From: Balanoglossus misakiensis
Lineage: Eukaryota > Hemichordata
Assembly (NCBI GenBank): GCA_040954595.2
Contig: CM082587.2
Coordinates: forward strand, 9,300,001 to 9,364,000
Length of the DNA stretch: 64,000 nucleotides
Direction: 5' to 3'
Made by a program: the position numbers and the translations under genes
Part shown: piece after piece, positions 21,870 to 33,800 of the stretch
Layout of the letters: the number at the start of each line of letters is the position of its first letter
Position numbering within the stretch: position 1 is the first letter of the stretch
The notes under the pieces: model-generated
Told to the model about the DNA's origin: nothing
What the model saw: the letters and a program-made list of their open reading frames with translations, nothing else
The model's database searches: none

Positions 21870-24800
21870 GTAAAGTCCATATGCATTTTATTGTTACATT
21901 GTAGCTGACTGACATTCATTCCTTTTAGTTTTACATTATATCAACACTGGATGAAAATTACATGAGTTCTTGGTCGACCCCATATCTGCATAAAATTGTC
22001 AACATTCTTGTTGGAGAACATTTCAGCTATGTACTTCAGTGTTTCCTTCTCATTTCATTACCCACCATTGCACATTTAGATTTCAAATTGGACATCAAAT
22101 CCAGTGCATGAGCATAACATATCAGGCACCCTCTTCAAATCAATCACAGAATGCTGTCTTCAAACTGATAAGATAAACATATGAATGGATATGTAAAGTT
22201 TGCACAAGTATGACTCTCACAGAAAATTCTATTTGACAATTACCGACCAATTCATTATACATTTTCAGGTTATAACTGTATACAGTTAATGGCTGTAATG
22301 GAACATGCATTCTATGCAAGTTTTGGTTACCAGGTAACCAGTTTTTTTGGAGCATCAAGGTACGTAAATGGTTCCATCAATGAAACACTTGCATGTTTAA
22401 ACTTAAAGTAAGAGTATGATGTATAATTTAAAGGAAGGCAAACATCTGAACTGCATTTGTCCCTTTTTTCTGTTTTAAGCACATCTCTGGCATTGTTCCC
22501 AAAGTTCAAGCAAACCCACTCACTAGTACATGTTCTATCAAAGTAAATGTGGCAATGTGATGAAAAGTTACAACACATTGTTTGCAATGATGTATATTGC
22601 TAGAAACCTGATAAGTGAACTAAAGTGCCACCGATGTGTTCAAACTTATCCGCCATGTTTGAGCATGTGACTTTTATCAGGTTTTTAGTGGAAGCAGGTC
22701 ACTTTGGCGGAAAATTTGGGCATCAGAGGTGTTTATTTTGGAGATTCCACAGAAAGTTGATTGTGCATTTACACATAAGGCCTTGTAGCGGAAGGGGGCG
22801 AACACACCAACAACCTAGCAGCACTCGCTACAATCATTGCAGCTAGTTGAGTACATGTACATGTACTATGTACTAACTACACAGAATAAATTGCGGTAAC
22901 TTACTGTACTGTGCAAAGAATAGTGTGTCTGCATGATCACGAAAAATTCAAAAATAGTGATGCCAGTAGCTAAAGTTAATTTTGCAGTGGAAAGTTTTGT
23001 CTATTAACCATTGCCTTTATGTATGGAAAAATCTGATGCAGCCTTTGAAAATGCAGGCCTAGTGTCATTGACACTAGTTTGTGTACATCCTTGATAACAT
23101 TTATATCTTTCATTCAACGAGAGTAATTATCATTTTTCAGTCGCTATGGCAACCCAGAAGAATTGAGGGCATTGGTTGATAGAGCTCATGAAATGGGCAT
23201 CGCTGTTTTATTGGATGTTGTTCATAGTCATGCTTGCAAGAATGTCTTAGATGGATTAAATCAGTTTGATGGCTCTAAGTCACACTACTTCCATGATGGA
23301 CATCGTGGCAACCATGATCTCTGGGATAGCCGTCTTTTTAACTACAATAAGTAAGTATCAATTCAACTGTATTTTAGAATAGGTGTGGGACACATAAAAA
23401 CAGTTTCATAATAATACTCTCTCTTGGTACTTATTCTGTATGTACAATTTTGTGTGCATTTGTGTAATGTTTTATTATATACAGTTCACAACATCTTATT
23501 CTTTACTATCAATCACGTGATCTGGCCATGTGACCCACGGCGTTCTCATTTCCAGGTGACGGGCAAGCAATATTGCGGCATCCAGTAAAAGTCTTTCCGA
23601 GTATGTTTTTACTTTAAAACCGCCAGACATACATGTATAACATGTATTAGGCATATTGCCTCATCAGCCTCATGTTATTTCGTCTGCACAGTCTTTGTCT
23701 GCACCACGTTGGTGAAGTTGCCCGTCATTTGGAAATTTGAATGCCAAGGTAACTGCGCCTGAGCGCGTCTGACGTCATTTGATATCGAAGAATTTTGAAA
23801 GCAGGGGCTGTATCATCAATAATGACACAGTTTGTTCATCTGAAGAACATATTCCCTGTTTCTCAACATTTTGTCATTTTACAGTTTTCTTAGTTGTATT
23901 TCCATGTTTTTGTGTTACCTTCTACACCAGCACCAACCTTTAAAGTGGAACGTTGTGATCCGTTTTTGAGCCAATTCTGCGAAATGCGATTAAAAAGTAC
24001 TATGAAAAACGTTGGTTTCATTCACTTTCACTTACGCATAACAGAGCTACAGTCAGCCAAAAACTGCGCGAACCCGGAAGTGAGTGACGTCAGCAACTTG
24101 TGGTACCGTTGTCCGCTGCCGACGCGTTGGAGCGAGCTTATGCTTATACACGCCTGCACTCACGCGACCGACGACGTTAGCATGGCAACATATTCTCGGG
24201 TAGTAGGCTACAATTTTGAACCAGAGATTCCCTTCTACGACCAAGCGACTGAATTTTACAGAGGACAAAAGTTCATGCAGTTCTGATCTCCGATGTGTCC
24301 CGTTTGTCAAGGCTTACACTTGGTGTGGTTTCAGTGAAACCATAGACCCTAGAGTCTATGGTGAAACAGACAATGCTGCAATTAAACAATACCCTCCCTC
24401 GTTGTCTCTCCCTCGTTGTCACCTTTTCGAACCACTTTTCTTACAAAAATACTTAGTCACCTTTTATGGAGTTGAAAAGAACGCAGGTGCATCGTCCTGC
24501 TCTCCAGGTGTAGTACGTCCGTAGTATAATGGAAGCCAATACTATAGTTATTGTATGCATGTTTCGTCTCTTGAAATGTATTAAAACTGTCCTTTTTAGT
24601 TGCTTTCATTTGATAACTATGCGATCGTCAATAAATGGAAATTAAACCCAAATACGTGTACCAAAAAACGTGCAGGAAGGATTTAAAACGGTACGTTTAT
24701 TATTATCAGCGGCAGTTAGAACAACTTTGTATAGGCCTTACGGTTTGTTCATAAACGTCGACATGCATGGCATCATGGACATTGCAGGGTCTATGTCTGC

Positions 24801-27800
24801 ACGCATCGACAAATACAATACACGAAGAGCATTGCCTTTGAAAGAAACTTATCCCCGTCGATTTTCCGAATATGTTTTTAAAATCATGAACTTGACATTT
24901 CGCCATGTCAGATCCGCGCAAAATGTGTCTGTTTATTGGAAATGACACGTCGAACGTGTAAGTTGCTGACGTCACTGTAGTATTTTCAACGCGCGTCTTC
25001 TGCTTGCGCAGGAAGTGAAAGTGAATTAACCCATCGGAACGTTGCCGTTTTTGACACCCGGTTTGTACTTTGAAGCCCAAAATTGTGGGTGTCGTTCCAC
25101 TTTAATGTGAATAAACTGTGTATTTTCTAAATTTCAGTTGGGAAACTTTGCGTTTCTTGCTGTCCAATTTACGGTGGTGGATGGAGCAATATCAGTTTGA
25201 TGGGTTCCGTTTTGATGGTGTCACATCCATGCTATATCATCACCATGGCTTGGCTGTTGGCTTCAGTGGGGATTACTCGGAATATTTTGGTTTAGGAACT
25301 GATACTGAAGCAATCACTTATCTGATGTTGGCAAACTACATGTTACACAAGTTTTATCCCAATTGTATCACCATAGCAGAGGTAAGTACATCACTTTAGG
25401 CTTTATAGTCAACACTGCGTCCAGATGTCTAGTGGTGTCCAACCAGTTAAAGGTACATGGGTTGCAACTGGATAAAAAAAAAAGTTTTAAATAATCCCAT
25501 ATATGCTTTTAATTATGTCTATTAAATGATAATTCATGACAGTATGTGCAGATCAACACTTATTTATGACAAAATGGCCTGGTTAAAACTTGCATATGCA
25601 CTCATAATATATAGTTCAGTGCCTACATTTGCATGGGCTAATGTTTGTACAGTTTGAAAAAAAATTATGATAATTATCCCAAAAGTTGCAGCTTATGTGC
25701 CTTTAATGCCTTGGATATGAAAGTTTTACTTTCACTGTTGGTCGTAATACTCCTAAATTAAAAGAAATGAACATTATAAATTACACATTGGAAAACAATT
25801 GTTTGTTATTACCGGTACCAGGTAGTCTTCATGGACATACTCAGGGGCTTATAGATTGGATTCTGTGCACCTGTGCATCTAAAGCCGGCTTTACTCAGAC
25901 ATTCCTCAAACAATTTTATTCAAACTTGCTGGAAGAACTATGTACTGTGAAATACATAGTTATGCATGTCAATTTGTGTCACAATTGGGTTTAAGGTCAT
26001 GACCTAGCAGTTATTTTGTTATAATTTATTAATGGCCAGAACCATTGCTTGAACCCGCCTGTTTTCATTCAAACTTGGTACAAAGATAATGTACTATGAG
26101 AAGCTGATGTGGTTCTTGAGATTTTGCATACATACATATGACAGACAAACATTGATGGACAGACACTGACTGTCATTGGGAGCTCTTGGGATCAGTCAGT
26201 GTCTGTCCCTCTCTCTGTCTGTCTTTCTGTCTCACTGTCTGTCTGTCTGTCTCTCTGTCTGTCTGTGTCACTGTCAGAGCAGATTTACATGTACATGTAT
26301 AATGTAACAACGCTGATCAAATCGCAGCATGTGTTCTTGATGATATTTTTTTTAATGTAAGGCTGTTTAACAAAAAATACTGCAAGTGCATGATACTTGT
26401 AAAACTTGATACAGATCCTGGGGCTACAAGATGTTACACACTGTATTTTGTTGCCATTTGTTTCACACTAATCCTCTTGAGGCAATCTCTGCTCTGAGTT
26501 TTGAGTACATTATGCGCATAGCACATGATGAAACATTATAATTAGTGTTTTTTCTAAAAAAAATCAACTTGCAGGATGTATCCGGAATGCCAGCACTGTG
26601 TCGTCCTGTTCAGGAAGGTGGTGGTGGTTTTGATTACAGATTAGGTATGGCAATACCAGACAAGTGGATCCAGGTAATATACATGCTTCATATTTTAACT
26701 CAGTATTTGTTGTCTAAAATGAAAATTGATTATTACACACACCTAGTGACTGATACATTTTACATTACACCCCAAGAAGCTAATGTTAATAGTATTTATT
26801 CACCAAGGCAAAAAACTAACAACACCAAAGATATAAACATATATTGACTGGCTACAAGGGTAACAGCATGCATTGGTTTCCCCAGGGGGACTGGGAGTCA
26901 CCCCAAAATAGTCTGTTTTCCGAGGCCAAAGGTCAAGGGAAATAGACTGACTTGCAGCCCTGAACGGACAGAAAAATATGCTGTTACCTGAATATGGCCA
27001 GTCTGTATGTGTTTTATAACACATCTCACCTGAAAGTCTCACAAATAGGGAAATTTCTCCTCTGTAATCAAGTTGGTCACTGACATCCTTGCCATCTCAT
27101 CGTTTAGTTTGTGTTTTTTAGGAATGCACCAGTTGATGGTGCTTTTCATCTTAAACAGGTGACAGTTTTCAGAGGTGACAAGGAATGTTACCTTTCGAAA
27201 ATTGTTGACTACTAGCTCATCTTTATATGTATTGGCACGAAATTTTGGGGCACTATTTGCCGCTTTTGGTTTGAAAATCATCTCTGAATTGCTTGCCTGA
27301 TTGCTTTGAAATTTGGTCTGCAAATCCCTGGATGTGATATTGTAATTTGGGGGCAATCATTCTTAGAAGTTGCTGAAATTTATTCTCAACAGGTTTTGAA
27401 AGAATATAAGGATGACGAATGGAATATTGGTAACATCATACACACCCTTACAAATCGTCGCCATGGTGAAAAGACAGTTGCATATGCAGAGTCACATGAC
27501 CAAGCCCTTGTTGGTGATAAAACTCTAGCATTTTGGTTGATGGATAAGGAAATGTACACTCATATGTCCAAAATGTCTGAGCCAAGTCTTATCATTGACA
27601 GAGGTATTGCTTTGCATAAGATGATTCGACTTATGACTCATGCATTGGGTGGTGAGGCATGGCTAAATTTCATTGGTGAGTAGGTTTCTTTCAACCACGT
27701 AGTGAATGTCTTAAAGGCCATTTTCTCGATCCCAGGGCAGAACAATGAAGGCAAATAAGAAATCCTTTGTGTTAGCACGTAACTGTTTATTGGAAACAAA

Positions 27801-30800
27801 AGATTTGACCCACTGTTGAGAAGGGCCTTTAAACTGTTTTGAAAAATAGAAATTGCTTATCTGACACTGATAAATAAAAGTTTTTGAAAGTTTTAATGTC
27901 CCAGTAATGGATAGGAAAGTGAAATGAGTAAATCCGTTTCTGGTATTTTATAATCATTTGTGAATTTATTGATCATTCTAACAAATAATTCTCTGAGTAG
28001 CTTTAATCATACTGACTTCCTCGTGCAGATGTACTTGGGAGGGGAATTCATGAATTGGACCTCATTTGTCTTGACTATCCATTGACTTTTTGCATTAACT
28101 TTATGAGTAAGTTTGTGCTAAAATACTGCTAGAGGTTAGTGCAAGGGATACAACCACTTAGCAGTTTCTGGTCAAGAAATTGAAAATTTACATATTCAAT
28201 GAAGGTTTTTAGTTCCTGCGAAGCGCCAGACTTACAGATTAGGTCATGTCTGTGCGTCACCAGTGATTTCTCAGCCATTTGTGAAGGGATTTTTGAACAG
28301 TTTGGATACATATCTGAATCTGACTTTGAAATTACCCTTGATGTCTATTAATATTCAGACAAGTATGGTTCCAGCATATTTGTGCAACCATTATTATGAT
28401 ACATTTTGTTGTTTATTTCAGGAAATGAATTTGGTCATCCTGAATGGTTAGATTTCCCCCGTCCTGGTAATGGTAATAGTTATCATTATGCAAGGAGACA
28501 GTGGAATATTTTGGATGACAAGCTTCTCAAGTATCACTTTCTGAATGATTTTGACAGAGCTATGAATACATTAGAAGCAGAGCATGGATGGCTTTCTAGT
28601 CCACAGGTAAGTTTTCAATGTTTATGTGCAAAGAGACAGATCTGCCCTTGTTAATGAGGGCTTATGATGCATACAAATCACTTGACTGTGACTGAATTAA
28701 ACTTACGATTTATTTCAAGAAATACTTGACAATGGATATTTTGTTATATGGCCACGTGTTAAATGTAACAGCAGAGCTTATTGCTTGCTGATGTTCAAAA
28801 AGTGAAACCAGGAATATGATTGGATCACAGTACAAACTGAATCATTTGCATAACTGTAGAAATACACTTTATCATGTGACATCCTCAGAGTCTGTTTTCC
28901 ACTGCAGTAGTTGGCATGCAACAAACTTTCTGTGAGGAGTTATATGAAATTTCTGTGACATACATACATGTATGGAAATATTAAAAGCAATTCTTGTTTT
29001 GCAGGCATATATCAGTACAAAACATGATGATGATAAAACTATTGTGTTCGAACGTGCTGGACTTCTCTTCATATTTAACTTCCATCCCACGAAAAGTTTC
29101 TCAGACTATCGTGTTGGTGTTGATGTTCCTGGAAAGTATCCTTCATACATCAGTAAATTGGCAAATAATTTTACATGGTGAAAATGTAAGTAATGCAGGT
29201 ATTCGGCAGGAACTCTAGAAGTCACTTTTACTTAATCGTTTTCACAATTGTGGATTTCTGATAAATATGATCTATCCCATTTGTTAGCTACTGACCCTGA
29301 ACTTTATAAAATTGGATAAATGTAGAAGTGTCATGACATGAGAATTTATAGAAGAAATATTACAGAATCACAAAAAACATGAAAGATAAAGAATGTGAGA
29401 TAAATGACATGATGACCACAGCTAAATTAAAGACTAAACAAAAACATTTTTTATGATTTTAGTTTCAGTTTGTTATGTCATCTTATTGTACTCAGGGATG
29501 TATGTCTGTTTGTGATTGGATCTGGACGACAAATGCATTGATAAGTTTGAGTGTGTAAATAAATTCTGGAGGTGCCAACTCCCTGTGGCTTAGATATGTT
29601 TAACACTATTGTAACATACTGGGTTTAATTCAGACGTAGTGAGAGTGAAGTGATAGTTTGTAGTAGAGCGTATGCTAGTGCATTATGCTACTATTATTGG
29701 AATTACTATGAAATAGTTTGGATGCCTTAGAACACGCATATCAGGAAGAAAACAAAGCTTCTAAATTGTTTGGATATCTTTTTTCAGCCACTAAAATATG
29801 CGCTCTCCATGAATTTTCCAATCTTCCACTTCTGAAAAGGAGACTTGTTGAAATGGTATGCTCAAATGATGTCTAAATGTCTAAGCTCTGAACTGTTCTT
29901 TCCAAGAAGTTTTTGCCCTATTAACCTCCCACTCCCTGTCCCCCCCCCTAGGTATTGTACATTTAAAATTAGTGTTCTAGTCTGACAACACATTTTTGAG
30001 TTGAGAGCTAGCACAGTGATGATTGATATGCTTTTCCTTAACTAGTTCAGATATCGAATAGCATTAGATTCTGATGCTGAAGAGTTTGGTGGGCACAAGC
30101 TTATAAATCATGACACAGACTTCTTCACCTTCAATGAAGCTTGGAATAACAGAGCCAATTCATTAATGGTAAGTGGAGTTGCAACTGATTGTTTGGGGCC
30201 ATTGCATTCTGTCCTCTACTGCCCTCAGTGGTCACTGACAAGGAAAATACTGCACATAATTCTTATGTGTGTACATTGACATGTCTTTGCATTCATTCAA
30301 AAAGCGCATGTTTAATCAGTCTGCCTGGTATTAGACATTCCTGGGATGATGTTCTAATTGAGACATGACCCTGACAGAACAAAGTAAAACCTCTACACTA
30401 TATGAATCATGTCATGATTCAGATCATGCCTCGAAGTGTGGCAAGTCTTTTCAGTACACTGAAGACCATGATGGTATTTTCGAAAATGTGCCAATATATT
30501 GTTACCCATACAATTCTGAATGCCTTATTCTAGTACATGTATTTTGAAATTAAATATCGTTAAAGGGACAAAGTCTTCTCTCACTGCCCTTTTTCCATTA
30601 ATTATGGTTGATACAAGACACTGTTTATGTTAATGTACATGTGGATATGTAGTGAATGAACATTCAACCACACACAACTTCCATCCCGCTTGTATGATAT
30701 GAGAGTAAAAAACGATTATTCATTTTGGCAAGTTTTTTCACTCTCGTGTTTACAAGCGGGATGGAAGGTGTGTGTGGTTGAACGTTGATTCACTACACAT

Positions 30801-33800
30801 GTAGACATGTTGAATACATTGTAACATAAACGGTGTGTCTTGTATCAAACATAATTAAAGGGGAAATCCGCTATAGCTGATTTCTACATAATTTGGTAGC
30901 TTTGATGTCTCTCATATTCGCCATGTATAGGTCGCGCGATTTTTTACAAAATCTAGGGAAAGTTGGCAGAATTTTCAATATGGCGTTTACTGTAATTTGA
31001 ATCATGGGAAAAAAAGCGCCAGGAGCAACTTCCGCCCACCATGGTGTGGGTGATACCATTCTCCGATTGGTGTCACTGGGCGACAGACTAGGCGTATTTT
31101 CATAGCTATTGTTTGTTCTTTGCATCAGTTGATAAACAATCATCAGCAAAGTCGAAAATTTGTCATCTATTGACAGTTTTCATGAGCTATAACCCATGAA
31201 AAATATGGAAATACGCTTAGCTTATAATAATAATAATAATAATTTATTCAGTACCAATGGCCACCGGCCAAACTGTACAAAAATTCCAAGTATTACAGGT
31301 TTTTGACGCTAGTACGGTATAAAAAATAGATGCACTGTCACAATTCTGGAGATGGAAATACAGAGACATAATAAACTATACATGTATATTGTTCAAATTA
31401 TCATGTCTACGTTTTGTTGCATAGAATATGTATCTGCTGAGATTACGAACAGTTTCTACTTTCTCTGAAGAGAGAAGTAGTGTGAATTTATACAGAACAG
31501 GGGGGTTGTGAAAATAGTCTGGAATATATTTGACTCTCAAATCAGAGTACTTTGGACAAACTAACAAAAAATGGAATTCGTCTTCGACATATTTCAAAGA
31601 ACACAAATCACACAGTCTGTCATGGCGTGGAATATTACTCCATCGTCCGGTCTCTACCTTTAAACAGTGAGCAGAGACTCTAAATTTGCATAGGGCTAGC
31701 CTGAATACAGGTTTCTCAATCTGTAACAAATATGGTTCTACACGGAGTTCTTTTTTAAAAGTTGAATAGGTTTCCAACCTTCTAGAGTGACTCAAATTTT
31801 CAGTCCATGACTGAACATCAATATCAACACATCTTTGTTTAAAAGTCTTTAAAAACATAGCTTCATTTCCAACACCTTGGTTTTCCCACACTTCACCAAA
31901 ACCATAACTCTGTAGCAAAAAGCGTACATTTTTTGCCCAAAACTTATAACGTGTAACATCAATATTACAAAGCTGAAATTCATAGCATTTATATACAATT
32001 CTATTTTTATCCATTTTCAAAATACGGAGCCAATATTTGATAATTTTACAATAAATATGCACCCTTAAGGTAACTCTACCTAATTCGCCTCTCATGGCTG
32101 CTACTGAAGTATTTTTATACAGTTTTAAAGCATAACGCATCATTTTGTTGTGAAGCTTCTCAATGTCATGAGCTGGGTGGAAGCCCCAGATTTCTGAACC
32201 ATACAGTAAAATTGGAATAATTTTAGCATCAAACAATTTCCACACAATGTCCACTGGCAAAGTGCCAAATTTGTGTAAACAATTTGTGAGAGTATAAAGA
32301 GCTCTATTAGCTTGCTCACTGAGTGCTTTTTGAGCTTGGAACCATTGACCGGTCCAGGAAAAAACTACACCAAGATACCCATGAAATGAGGTTACTGATA
32401 CCTGCTGACCATTATAAAACCATTTTTCATACTTTCTTAGTCCCCCACCCCTCCTGAAAACGATAACTTTGGTTTTATCCATATTTACTGTGAGTTTCCA
32501 TTTACAACAATATTCATACATTTGGTTAAATAAACGTTGTAAACCTATCCTAGAAGAACTCACAAGAGCTAGGTCATCAGCAAATAAAAGGTAGATAATT
32601 TTTAAAATGCCAATTTGACAGCCAGAAAATTGGTAAGTACTACTCAATGTTTCACCCAGGTCATTCACAAACATATTGAATAAAAGAGGTGACAAAACAG
32701 AGCCTTGTTGTACACCACAACTACATTCGAAAAATTTAGTTATACCTTTCTGAGTTCGCACACAGGCTTTAACATTTTGGTACATTGAAAAGATGACATT
32801 GTAAACTTTACTTCTAATTCCACATTTGAGTAACTTGTAAAAAAGACAGTAGTGGTCAATACGGTCAAAAGCCTTCTCAAAATCAATAAAGGCAATGTAC
32901 ACTCTCCCCTTTTGGTGTGCTAAATAGTTAGAAATAATTGTATAAAGTATAAATACATTGTCAGAAGTACAATAAAATTTGCGAAAGCCTGCCTGTTCAT
33001 CAACAATTGGATGGTTTTCTTCAAGCCATCTGTGGAGTCTACAATCAAGTATGCTGCAAAATATTTTACCCATTACCGGGAGCAGTGTGATACCTCTAAA
33101 ATTTCCCGCACAATCATTAGCACCTTTCTTATGAATTGGAGCAATGACACCTGTTGCCCAAGCAGCAGGAAAGTTACCAGAATCCAATACAGCATTAAAA
33201 AGTTTACATAGCAATTCTATAACAATAGGTGGACACGCTTTGAATATGTCAGGTGTTACACCGTCAATCCCAGGTGCTTTGCCACATTTGAGTTTGTCAA
33301 TACACACAACAATTTCATCAATAACAATAGGTGCATTTAAACTGTCCAAAGTGTACGGAATGTCATCACTGTTTTCTACATTATCAACAAAATTGGAAAT
33401 ACTCTCATAAAAAGTTTTAAATTCTTCACTTTCCAGACCTGGAGTATTAAGAAGTACACTGAAATAATTGAACCAGTCATCACTTTGAATGTCTCCAGAC
33501 GGGAGAGTTGATTTTTTTTTAACTAATGACCAAAATTTCTTAGAATTTGTCTGTTTCGATGAGTTCACCAAGTTTTCAAGGTTCTGGTGACGGAAACACT
33601 TCTTTTTGTGATCAATGAACTCTCTATAATCTTTTTTACACTGTTTTAAGGTATTTAAATTACATACAGATCTATTGTTTCTGAAAGTATTAAGCCTGGA
33701 ATTTACAGTACGCTTAAATTGCTTACAATCGCTATCATACCATGACTTTTCAATGGGTACAACAGTACTCTGAAATTGTGAGGAACACCGTTGTTTACGT

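Noticed and set aside
24216-24945. Overlapping frames of about 90-125 residues inside GBE1 intron 6
   Set aside because: They fall within the 23940-25105 transposon and show no transposase motif such as a DDE pattern.
30871-31149. 92-residue minus-strand frame
   Set aside because: It lies wholly in the left arm of the TTAA transposon; the start resembles the chimeric LINE frame because the arms are inverted copies.
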